Assembly: GCA_028023455.1 (NCBI GenBank)
Contig: JAQFVV010000055.1
Coordinates: forward strand, 4,558,030 to 4,622,029
Length of the DNA stretch: 64,000 nt
Direction of reading: 5' to 3'
DNA from: Epiperipatus broadwayi
Taxonomy: Eukaryota > Onychophora > Udeonychophora > Euonychophora > Peripatidae
Of this stretch, positions 1-8,752 are shown piece by piece. The notes below the pieces were generated by a model. The model was not told the origin of the DNA. It was given only the letters and a program-made list of their open reading frames with translations, and searched no databases. A program made the translations under genes and the position numbers. Position 1 is the stretch's first letter, and the number at the start of each line of letters is the position of its first letter.

Positions 1-210
1 AACAAGGTACAATTAACAAAAAGGTAAGAACTTTACAGATTGATTCATAACTAATATTAAATTTTACAAATGAAAGATTAAGTCATCTTAAAAGTACTAT
101 ATAAATTTTAAAAAATTATCATAAAGCAAAACTGCAAATCTACAAATAACTGCGAGTCTACAAATATTAATTTTCTTTTTTAAAAAACGTATCTTAAAGT
201 GCGAGTCCTG
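1..210. other. AT-rich flank with a degenerate repeat copy
   Basis: No gene is visible. Bases around 80-200 contain a scrambled relative of the adjacent 122-bp unit: a run reading atcttaaaagtactatataa, then a tatcataaag-like run, then atcttaaag. The downstream array therefore probably extended further left and has decayed here. Confidence 0.5.
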
Positions 211-943
211 AATTAATAATTCTGCAAGTATTCAAATAATAATTTTGTCGTCTTAAAAAAAAAAACCTATCATAAAGTGATCTTAAAAGTACTATATAAA
301 CATATGAATATTTTTTTAGTGGAAATAACTAGGAATTAATAATTCTGCAAGTATTCAAATAATAATTTTGTCGTCTTAAAAAAAAAACCTATCATAAAGT
401 GATCTTAAAAGTACTATATAAACATATGAATATTTTTTTAGTGGAAATAACTAGGAATTAATAATTCTGCAAGTATTCAAATAATAATTTTGTCGTCTTA
501 AAAAAAAACCTATCATAAAGTGATCTTAAAAGTACTATATAAACATATGAATATTTTTTTAGTGGAAATAACTAGGAATTAATAATTCTGCAAGTATTCA
601 AATAATAATTTTGTCGTCTTAAAAAAAAAACCTATCATAAAGTGATCTTAAAAGTACTATATAAACATATGAATATTTTTTTAGTGGAAATAACTAGGAA
701 TTAATAATTCTGCAAGTATTCAAATAATAATTTTGTCGTCTTAAAAAAAAAACCTATCATAAAGTGATCTTAAAAGTACTATATAAACATATGAATATTT
801 TTTTAGTGGAAATAACTAGGAATTAATAATTCTGCAAGTATTCAAATAATAATTTTGTCGTCTTAAAAAAAAAACCTATCATAAAGTGATCTTAAAAGTA
901 CTATATAAACATATGAATATTTTTTTAGTGGAAATAACTAGGA
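211..943. repeat. 122-bp tandem array, six copies
   Basis: Six head-to-tail copies start at 211, 334, 456, 577, 699 and 821, so unit length is 121-123 bp. Differences between copies are mostly in the length of one A-run after 'gtcgtctt'. Each unit contains 'aattctgcaagtattcaaat', 'cctatcataaagtgatctt' and 'gtactatataaacatatgaa'. The near identity of copies points to recent expansion. The array ends about 75 bp from the stop codon of the neighbouring Merlin transposase, so it may be subterminal sequence of that transposon. No palindromic CRISPR-like repeat and spacer structure is present. Confidence 0.95.
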
Positions 944-1018
944 ATAAAAACTACTGTAATTTATAAGTAAAATAAAAGATGAATATCACAACAAAATGCG
1001 TACTTACCCAAATAACGA

Positions 1019-1912
1019 TTACTGCGGTGGAGTAAACTGGCTTATATGTTGTAGAATTGCACCAAAATAACCGTCTTTGTAGGTCCGCCTCCACATAAAT
1101 TCCGTCAAATAGGAGTCTAAGTGTTGACGTGCAGTTCCTCTGTGCTTCTTATTCCTCCATTTGACTAAACCCCACAACCTTTCAACATTTTGCGTGTGAA
1201 CGCCAGTTGTGGGGTCTACAAAATTATATGTGTGGTTAACTCGATGGTGCTCATATCCAGCCAGCTCCAATTCTTCTGTTTTATACCCTTTCCAGCAATC
1301 GCTATATATAGTAGTGCCTTGGTGCACATTCTCCAAAATGGCTTGCATGAGACTGGACGCACTTCTATCTGCAACGGCTATTATAAAACATTCATCTGTT
1401 TGTCTGCAGATACCGCCAAATACCCATTGCTGTGGAAGTACTCTGCCGGCATTGTTCTTACGTTTGGAGAATAGAGTTTCGTCTATTTCCACAATTGTGT
1501 TAGGGCCTCCGATTTTCCGCCTTTCATTATGTAGCAGCTTCCATGCGCATACTTCGCGGAGATAGTTGTTCCAGTCAATCACAGTCTTGTCCGCCATTTC
1601 TAACTGGTCAGCACAAAATTGGATCGACGTTAATTCTCTGGACCAACAATATATAAAACGGAGAGCCGTTACGAAGGATATTCTGGAGCCTTCAAACCAC
1701 GTGCCTTTTCTTATGGGAGTTTTTTTAAGACAATCCTTCAAATTGCACCGCCACTGTTTTTCAGTACCATGGATGTACTTCTTCATCTCATGGCCGTTTT
1801 CGCACAATTTAACCCGGTGTAAAACTCCTTCTTGTTGGAAGAAAGCTATCGCCTCTTCTTCAGATTTTGGGAGATCCCACAACTTTAGATCCCTTGTTTC
1901 AATATTAGCCAT
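1019..1912 (-). CDS. Merlin-type DNA transposase (ISXO2/IS1595-like)
   Basis: Uninterrupted 297-codon reading frame for a cut-and-paste transposase of the eukaryotic Merlin superfamily, related to bacterial IS1595/ISXO2. I start it at the ATG at 1912 (MANIET...), because the 22 upstream codons of the open frame are hydrophobic and unlike the family and a splice acceptor sits just before it. Visible parts: an N-terminal zinc-ribbon-like set (C37, H41, C56, C61) and the ISXO2-like catalytic core with 'VEIDETLFSKRK' (D144), 'GTTIYSDCWKGY' (D205) and 'HTQNVERLWG' (E244), a plausible DDE triad. Length is typical of the family. There is no internal stop or frameshift, unlike every other transposase here, so the copy is young or maintained. 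It is flanked by tandem repeats on both sides. I could not identify its TIRs or TSD. It is a eukaryotic family member, not evidence of bacterial contamination. Confidence 0.9.
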   Translation of the reverse strand: MANIETRDLKLWDLPKSEEEAIAFFQQEGVLHRVKLCENGHEMKKYIHGTEKQWRCNLKDCLKKTPIRKGTWFEGSRISFVTALRFIYCWSRELTSIQFCADQLEMADKTVIDWNNYLREVCAWKLLHNERRKIGGPNTIVEIDETLFSKRKNNAGRVLPQQWVFGGICRQTDECFIIAVADRSASSLMQAILENVHQGTTIYSDCWKGYKTEELELAGYEHHRVNHTYNFVDPTTGVHTQNVERLWGLVKWRNKKHRGTARQHLDSYLTEFMWRRTYKDGYFGAILQHISQFTPPQ

Positions 1913-1920
1913 TTTGATGT

Positions 1921-2005
1921 CTAAAAATGGAAAATCCGGAAAATTAATAAAATATAAAATACATCCACTTAATATCATAGAAGAAATAACATGTAAATTA
2001 CTTAC
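1921..2005 (-). other. Possible 85-bp 5'-UTR intron of the Merlin gene
   Basis: On the minus strand the sequence ...CAAAATT|GTAAGTAA (donor at 2005) and a pyrimidine-rich tract ending ...CCATTTTTAG|ACATC (acceptor at 1921) lie just upstream of the MANIET start. This would place the ATG nine bases into the second exon and explain why the unlike upstream codons are not needed. It is inference only; no transcript evidence is available. Confidence 0.4.
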
Positions 2006-2040
2006 AATTTTGTTGAGAAAGTAATTTCTTTTAAAAAATG

Positions 2041-2082
2041 GTAAAAAAATTGCTCACTGCAGTAAAAAAATTGCTCACTGGA
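2041..2082. repeat. Short tandem duplication near the Merlin 5' side
   Basis: The string 'gtaaaaaaattgctcactg' occurs twice in a row, followed by a third partial A-rich copy. It sits between the transposase start and the larger 2194-2726 repeat. Confidence 0.75.
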
Positions 2083-2193
2083 AAAAAACGCTGTTGCTCT
2101 ATAAAATACGATGCAACAAATAGGAAGAAATCCAGTTTTAAATCTCGCGGGTCGAAAAAAATCTCGTGGACCAAAAAATCAAATATCTCGAAT

Positions 2194-2726
2194 TAGTCAT
2201 ATCAGCGTTTCCGGTGATACAAAGATCGGATAATTACAGCTGTATGCCTTCAGGCTTATGACGTCATAGCAATGTAAAAAAAATTAAAATGTAACAAAAA
2301 ATAAAATTTCTAGAATTAGTCATGTCAGTGTCTTCGTTGCCATGACAACGTTGATGTGTTCTTCCGACGACGCAAATATCGGATAATTACAGTGGTGAGC
2401 CTTCAGGCGAAATACGTCATTGCAAGGTAAATACTTGAAGGCATACTACTCTAACCACCCGATTTTTAAGATAACGTCACCTAGTCATATCAGCGTTTCC
2501 GGTGATACAAAGATCGGATAATTACAGCTGTATGCCTTCAGGCTTATGACGTCATAGCAATGTAAAAAAAATTAAAATGTAACAAAAAATAAAATTTCTA
2601 GAATTAGTCATGTCAGTGTCTTCGTTGCCATGACAACGTTGATGTGTTCTTCCGACGACGCAAATATCGGATAATTACAGTGGTGAGCCTTCAGGCGAAA
2701 TACGTCATTGCAAGGTAAATACTTGA
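2194..2726. repeat. Nested direct repeat (2 x 245 bp), each with two related halves
   Basis: Copies 2194-2438 and 2482-2726 appear identical and are separated by a 43-bp spacer. Each copy is itself two diverged halves 123 bp apart, starting 'tagtcatatcagcg' and 'tagtcatgtcagtg'. Both halves contain 'atcggataattacag' and end in 'ttcaggc..(t/a)acgtcat'. The first half carries the palindrome TGACGTCA. The block lies upstream of the Merlin transposase start and could be subterminal or regulatory sequence of that element. Confidence 0.9.
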
Positions 2727-2792
2727 TTACCAAAAAAAAAAAAGTTTATATATTAGAAGTTTCTAATGATATATATTCCAGTAATTTACAAC

Positions 2793-2850
2793 AATAACGT
2801 GAGTGAAGAAAAATCAAAAAAAATAACGTGAGTGAAGAAAAATCAAAAAA
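2793..2850. repeat. 29-bp tandem duplication
   Basis: The string 'aataacgtgagtgaagaaaa' followed by 'atcaaaaa' occurs at 2793 and again at 2822, head to tail. Probable replication slippage. Confidence 0.9.
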
Positions 2851-3511
2851 ATAAAATAATTCATTGTGATAAGGACTAAAACATGTTTGCATTCATATAA
2901 ATAGTGTTTATTGCAAAATATAAGTATATAATTAATATATTAGTACATAAATAGATTCCTCAGTAATGATTTTTTAAAAAAAATTTATTATCTTCAATAT
3001 TCATATCTTCATTCACTGCAGTTTTGAATAATGACGATTGACTTACAAATATAATAGTAGGTTTTTTTTTAATCACATGAGCTTCATATACTGGAATCTC
3101 ACAAAATAAAACCATTTCTCAATATGCAAGCTCACAAAAGGGGGGGGGGAGATGTATATATTTCAATATTATAATTGCATATTTTTATATAAATTATCAT
3201 AATGCATTTTCTGTAATTTTGGTATGGTTTCACTAATGTATTCAACTCGGAAAAAAATGCTAGACCTCAAGCTTAAATGAGAGTTTAGAAGTTATCATAC
3301 AAAATGTAAATAATGCCATTTGAAAATTTAGGACTTCAAGCCACAAATAGTATTTTATTTTTTTAAAAAATGTTCATTTGAAAACTAATGCTACATTTTT
3401 CAAGGAGAAAGCATAGTGCATCTAAAAATTTAATTACAGTTTATTTGAATGAAATGAACTTCTGACTGATAGGACAGTTACATTCCAAAACAACTTTAGA
3501 AAGTTACAATT
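2851..3511. other. AT-rich intergenic stretch
   Basis: No open reading frame, repeat or motif worth naming was seen, apart from short homopolymer runs, including a G-run near 3141. Confidence 0.6.
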
Positions 3512-3525
3512 AAAACTATCCATTT

Positions 3526-3635
3526 GTCAAGCGTTGTTAGCCGAGAGGTTCATTGCAGCTGCCTTGCAAACAAGTAGTTGGTTGCAGACGGTTGTGGGTT
3601 CACCTCCCGTTTGATGCTATGCCATATGAAAAAAA
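3526..3635 (+). mobile_element. tRNA-derived SINE with 14-bp TSD
   Basis: A short element with a tRNA-like head: an A-box-like 'gttagccgagaggtt' at about 3537 and a B-box-like 'gtgggttcacctccc' about 55 bp later, the layout of an RNA polymerase III internal promoter. The 'gccgagaggtt' and the long gap between boxes resemble a type II (Leu/Ser) tRNA. It ends in a short tRNA-unrelated tail and an A-run. The exact 14-bp string aaaactatccattt flanks it at 3512-3525 and 3636-3649, a textbook LINE-mediated insertion. It is not a functional tRNA gene, since no acceptor-stem pairing is seen. The SINE family is not one I can name. Confidence 0.85.
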
Positions 3636-3649
3636 AAAACTATCCATTT

Positions 3650-4760
3650 AAATTTCTGAAAAAGAAAAGAATTGGCTATTTTAAAAAATCAGTATAACTT
3701 TGCTTATTTGTGCATAATGCAGTAATAAAGAAGAAAAAAAAATAGAAACTTGTCATTAATTAATTTATAAAAATGATAAAAAAAATGGAAATTGGTTAGT
3801 TCAAAATATGTATATATAATTTTAATATAAAATTATTGGGAAAATTTTACCTTAGGTCAACTGTTTTTTTTTTTTTGCATGAATTTCCGTTTGAATGTAA
3901 AATTGCCACAGGCAAATTTTTTTATTTGAAGATAAAATTGCTAATACCACAATTAGGGGTGATGAAAAAATGTAGGAAACTTGAGATTTAATTATATTTG
4001 TGCTTTTTTTACTAAAAAAAACCCCCCACTTAAATGAGAGGGGAAGGATAACTTGTTTTTTTTCTTAGATTTTTTTTTATTTCATTCATATTTTTGAATG
4101 TCTGCAGCACAGTAATATATTTTCTAAGTATGCTAATGTAAATTGATATGGCAATTTAGTGTACTTTTTGTTCACACTATTTTTCTGCAATTAGTATTTT
4201 TTTTGTCATTAAAATATTTAAAGAAGAAAAAATGTTGCTTGTAAATTTATAAAATCATAACAATTAATAGAATAATAAAGTTGCATGAGGGTGTGTGTGG
4301 ATAAATTTAGCTAATAATAAAAGTCATGAACAATTCATTCAAGAAACAATTATTATGCGTAGTAATTACAATTATGCAAAATTGAAACTAATATAGATAT
4401 GTTAATATGCAATGATGTATTAAGGAAAATAATTATGCAAGTTAGACAAAGCAAAATAAAAATTATCAATCTAGATATGTGTGAGAGCAGTACTGTACAC
4501 AGAGTAAACAGTGGAGCAGTACTGTGCTTGCAACAGAATAAGACGTAATCAGTTTACTATGCCAAAGAATGCATATGGTGCAGAATTAACATGAATTAAC
4601 AGCACAGAAGAAAATACAGTGAAACAATGTGCAGCATATTCGTTCAACACTATAAAGGACTGCAGCAGGAACTAAACTATAAATGAGAAATATACAAATT
4701 AGTACAAGGGTAGACAAAATGCTAATTCCCTAATTGTATGTACGAGTTAAAATTCATGCT
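3650..4760. other. AT-rich intergenic stretch
   Basis: No coding potential or element boundaries seen. Contains many A- and T-runs and one short C-run near 4021. Confidence 0.6.
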
Positions 4761-4912
4761 AAACAACCATCAAACGGTTAGTTGAAGGAATAACATTAAT
4801 TAATATTATATACTCAGAATAATAAATTCATTGTTAAAACAACCATCAAACGGTTAGTTGAAGGAATAACATTAATTAATATTATATACTCAGAATAATA
4901 AATTCATTGTTA
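4761..4912. repeat. Perfect 76-bp tandem duplication
   Basis: Two copies at 4761-4836 and 4837-4912, both beginning 'aaacaaccatcaaacggtta'. They look identical, so the duplication is recent. It lies about 70 bp outside the left end of the hAT element at 4981. Confidence 0.95.
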
Positions 4913-5706
4913 AGTTTGAGTTTTTTTCAAATTTTTTTTAATGAGTGTACAGCTGGTTTAGGTTAATTTGTCCTCTACACCAGTGGTCTTCAACCACCGG
5001 GCCACAGAAGTTGTCTGTCGGGCCACAGCTAGACTGGCAAGAAAGTTTATAATAAATTAAGATTTTAAACTTTTAATTAATATGAACAATTTTTATTTAT
5101 TTTTTCATCACGTTTATTAAAAAAAAAGAAACAACAAAAATACCATAAAATCTAATCAATCATACTTAAATTAATTTGTTTTTGTATTTATCACAGATGT
5201 TTATGGGGGGGGGGGTAGAAAAAAGTTTTTTATTACACAAACTCCAGTTGTCTTTTGATAGCCAATCACGGCTGCTTGTCAGCGTTGTTAAAACAATAAA
5301 ATATAACGTGACTTTTTTTGATCTCTTAAATTTTTTCTACTCTCTCTTTAATATTTCATTTTTAATGTTTTTTTTGGCTATAAGGCGATTTTTTTTTTTT
5401 TGGCTTTAACTTTTTATTTTAGAAATCAATTTTTATTACCTTTTTTTAAAAATAAAAACCAAAAAATAAGTTCTGTTTCTAACTTTTGCAAAGTATTTCT
5501 CAATACACCCCCACCACCCCAAAATAAAGTAAGATCAAAACTTTTGACTTTGTTTAAAAATACGCTACTTTTTTGTGGCCTATAAGGCAATATTTTTTTT
5601 GGCTTTATTTGTATACCGTTAAAATACTAAAACTTTTATTTTTAAAACCAATTTCTGTTACCTTTTTTTAAAAATAAAAACAAACAAAAATAACTTTGGT
5701 GTCTAT

Positions 5707-8133
5707 TATAACGATCCGGAAATAGCGACTTAACGTAAACTGCACTACAGGGCACCATCTAGGCATTTGAACCTAGAAAAATTTATAAAGTAGGCAGATA
5801 CATAAGTAAAAAAAAAAAATTTTTATTTTTATTTTATATATTTTGATATCCGGTCGTTAGCCCATTGTCAGTAGCTCAATGGAACAGCAAAGATTTATAT
5901 TTCATAAATTCTTATCTAAGAATAATTTTTTAAAAAAGAATAAAATAAGCCACTGCCAGTAATTAACATACAAACATTTATTTACGCACATATATATAAA
6001 ATTTAACATTATTATTTTAGCATGTTTACATTTTAAAATTTAATTTACATTTTTAACTTTGATTTTAATTTACATTTTAATTTTTATAAATTTACATTTT
6101 AAATATAAGTTCGCACAGACGGATTTATAAAATGTGTTTTTAAAATGTTGAGTATAGATCGGTTACATAGATTACACAGTCAAAAACATTTCAAAATAAA
6201 CATAAACGATCAAAATACAAAATCATTGATACCGTCAATTGCATAGGGAATACAAGAAACCCACTGGTATTTGTCATAAGATACCGCAGTGACACCAATA
6301 ACTTAAAAGACATCCGAATAAATACATTTTAGATACTCACTGTAAGGTATCATTATTTACCGAATGTCTATATATTTTGATCAAATATGAAAACCAAAAA
6401 CATAATTAACCGATAACGAATCTATGCAACTTCCATACCCAACTTAAATTTAATGCATTTTTATTTAGTGTCAAGTATGAATAGACTTCATAGATTTGCA
6501 TTTGAAAGAAAATATTCTATCCTTATTTAACCTTAGGCCAAAAGTTCGCAGTCAAACCGGCTCCAATCCATCTGATACATTTATGTATTCAATGTAGCAT
6601 GAAAATACGACAACACAAAATGCTACACTGTCAGGAATGTACATCTGAACAGTAAGTAGAGTTAGAGAAGTCATTTGTCTCTCTACCAACAGGAATGCTA
6701 CATCTGTTGGCGAGTAGAACAATAAACAAAAAACTCCATAGGAATGGACTGCGGTCCTTTGCCGACTTACAAACCCATCCATAGGCAAACAGAAGGTGTG
6801 TGGTGTGTATATGCAATCCTGCCCGTAGCCGATCTCATACTACATCTACTAATTACACAAATATATCCAATCCATTGAGCTAATTCAACTACGAAACGAA
6901 TAACCTAAGATTACCCTCCCTTAAACTATATATATAACTTTACAAATCTATATAGCCATTCACGCCCGAGTTAAATTTAACATTTAGATACGTTCACACA
7001 GATGTATTTTATACAATTTGTTTTATAATGTCGAGTATAGATCGGCTGCATAGATTCCACGGTTAAAACGTTCCAGAATAAACATAACCGATCAAAATAC
7101 AAAGTCATCGATAACATCAATTGCAGAGGGAATACAAGAAGCCCAGTAGCATTCAACATAAGATGCCGCAATGACACCAATGACCTATATATTCCAATCG
7201 AATATGAAACAGCAACACAATTAACTGTTAACGAATCCATGCAACATCTATACCCAACTTAAAATTCCTCATTTAAAATTTATACAATAAGAAAAAAAAA
7301 TGGAAATGATTTTTATCAAAAGCAAAACATAAAATTAAACATTATCAATTGATTTTAAACTTAAAAGTCAGATAGAAGTTATAAGCTTGAACAGAAGTTT
7401 TTAATTATTTTTAAATTTTAGAGTTCATGTCAATAGCTTACAGTAGAAGAATCACTGCTCTTGATGTAAATTTCCACGGAGTCTTTATTTGAAAACCCGG
7501 TCAGATGTTCCGAAGGTAGCATTAGCTGGTTCATTTCGGTATCACAGTCAGTTCATTTTTTAAATAGAGAGGGTGTGATATGTGCGTCCTATCACGACTC
7601 TCAAAAGCAAGCCGGAAACTGTCAGGAAACTGAATATTTCTCTTTTTATAATCCTCCTATGGATTCCACGAACAAAAAACGTCACTGTTCCATTTTTTCG
7701 TTATGGTCCGGGCCTTTATTTGCTGCTTCTATATTGAACAAGCTAATTCTTTATTCCTTATCTAATTTTCATCTGACTTTTTAATTACACAAGAGCCCAA
7801 GGCTAGCTTGCTTTTCAATTAATAAACAATCATTTCCATTTACAGATTACAGGAATTAATTAATACCTGTTTTTTATTTTTACTTACGTTATTTCTTTAT
7901 TAAAATATTTTTATATTTAAATCTTGTATTTTTTTATAAAAAAATATGTTCAAATACTTTTTTTTTATTTATAAAATATTTTTAAAGTTTTGAATCTGTT
8001 CGAATATATACGTTTAACAAAACATTTTAATTTTAGCGTTTAGTTTTTTTTTTTTTAACAGATTTTATTTTTATTTGCGAACTTTAAGATTTTATTTTAA
8101 ATTAATGTAACGGCATATTTATATATCGTTACA
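5707..8133. mobile_element. Solo-LTR-like element, copy A (2.4 kb)
   Basis: Begins tataacgatccggaaa (an original TG changed to TA) and ends ...atcgttaca. It is flanked by the exact 4-bp TSD ctat (5703-5706 and 8134-8137). Its sequence is homologous along most of its length to copy B at 8753-11009. TG...CA ends, a short terminal inverted repeat (gtaacga/tcgttac) and a 4-bp TSD fit a solo LTR of a Ty3/gypsy-like retrotransposon. The length is large for an LTR and no gag, pol or env frame is seen. It sits inside the hAT element and so is younger than it. Another class of non-autonomous element with the same end structure is possible. Confidence 0.8.
6977..7262. repeat. Internal duplication in LTR-like copy A
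   Basis: This segment repeats, with divergence, the sequence at about 6108-6440: 'ttcacacaga', 'agtatagatcgg', 'cataaccgatcaaaatacaa', 'caattgcagaggg(a)ataca'. Copy B has it only once, so the duplication arose after A and B separated. Confidence 0.75.
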
Positions 8134-8282
8134 CTATCTTTTGTCTCAGTGATGACAACGTATTTTTCAAACCCCCCCCCTCAAATAAAAATGTATCTGT
8201 AAACTTCTGCTGGTCCGCGAAATCTTATCCTTACTTTTACCGATCCGCAGGTGTGAAAAGGTTGAAGACCACTGCTCTACAC

Positions 8283-8748
8283 ATCAGTGTGCATAATATT
8301 AATTGTAATGTTATAATTTAAAAGCCCCAAACTGGTAGAAATGCAATAATCATATATGTAATTATTTCTTTTATCTCTATTTTGTATGTGACAAAAGCAA
8401 TAATTTCTTACCTTGATTAATTGTAGAGAATACGTACTTTTTAAAAAAATTCTTATGATTTGGCAAATTTGTAAATGGAAATTTTTTTTATTTTATTTAT
8501 ATATACATCATTAAAAAAAATTAGCTATCATTCATTGGACCCCTAGTTATATTTTATTTATATTGTATTAATTATTGATTTTAGTCTTTTTTTAGTAATT
8601 TTTTGCTTACTTTAATTATGAATTTTTGGTTTACTAAAATATCGTTAGAATTTTTTTCCCTCTATATTGTTTGTTTTATATATATAGTAAATTAGGATAA
8701 ACATACTATTTTTTAAAAGTGTCAATTTATGAATTAGTTTTATTAAAT
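8283..8748. other. AT-rich gap between the hAT and LTR-like copy B
   Basis: No gene or repeat recognised. Confidence 0.6.
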
Positions 8749-8752
8749 ATAT

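Larger units (their letters stand above)
4981..8274. mobile_element. Non-autonomous hAT element, split by an LTR-like insertion
   Basis: Ends are CAGTGGTCTTCAACC (4981) and GGTTGAAGACCACTG (8274), a perfect 15-bp terminal inverted repeat. They are flanked by the exact 8-bp TSD ctctacac (4973-4980 and 8275-8282), diagnostic of hAT. Subterminal sequence with ccgg/ccgcgg-type motifs resembles the 39612-40574 element in inverse orientation, so both are one family. Removing the nested 5707-8133 insertion and its duplicated 4 bp leaves an original element of about 0.86 kb with no transposase frame. It must have been mobilised in trans. Confidence 0.93.

Noticed and set aside
211-943. CRISPR-like direct repeats
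   Set aside because: Units are contiguous, 121-123 bp and have no variable spacers; the setting is eukaryotic.
1019-1912. Bacterial insertion sequence or contamination
   Set aside because: Although related to IS1595/ISXO2, the protein has the eukaryotic Merlin form, is embedded in AT-rich animal DNA and may have a spliced 5' UTR.
1190-2024. Plus-strand open frames over the transposase
   Set aside because: They are shadows of the well-supported minus-strand Merlin gene.
3526-3610. Functional tRNA gene
   Set aside because: Box motifs are present but there is no acceptor-stem pairing, and the A tail plus 14-bp TSD identify a SINE.
6552-6788. Small gene (MPMDGFVSRQ...) shared with 9631-9822
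   Set aside because: The open frames occur in two copies of a non-coding repeat, end at different points and diverge like non-coding DNA.
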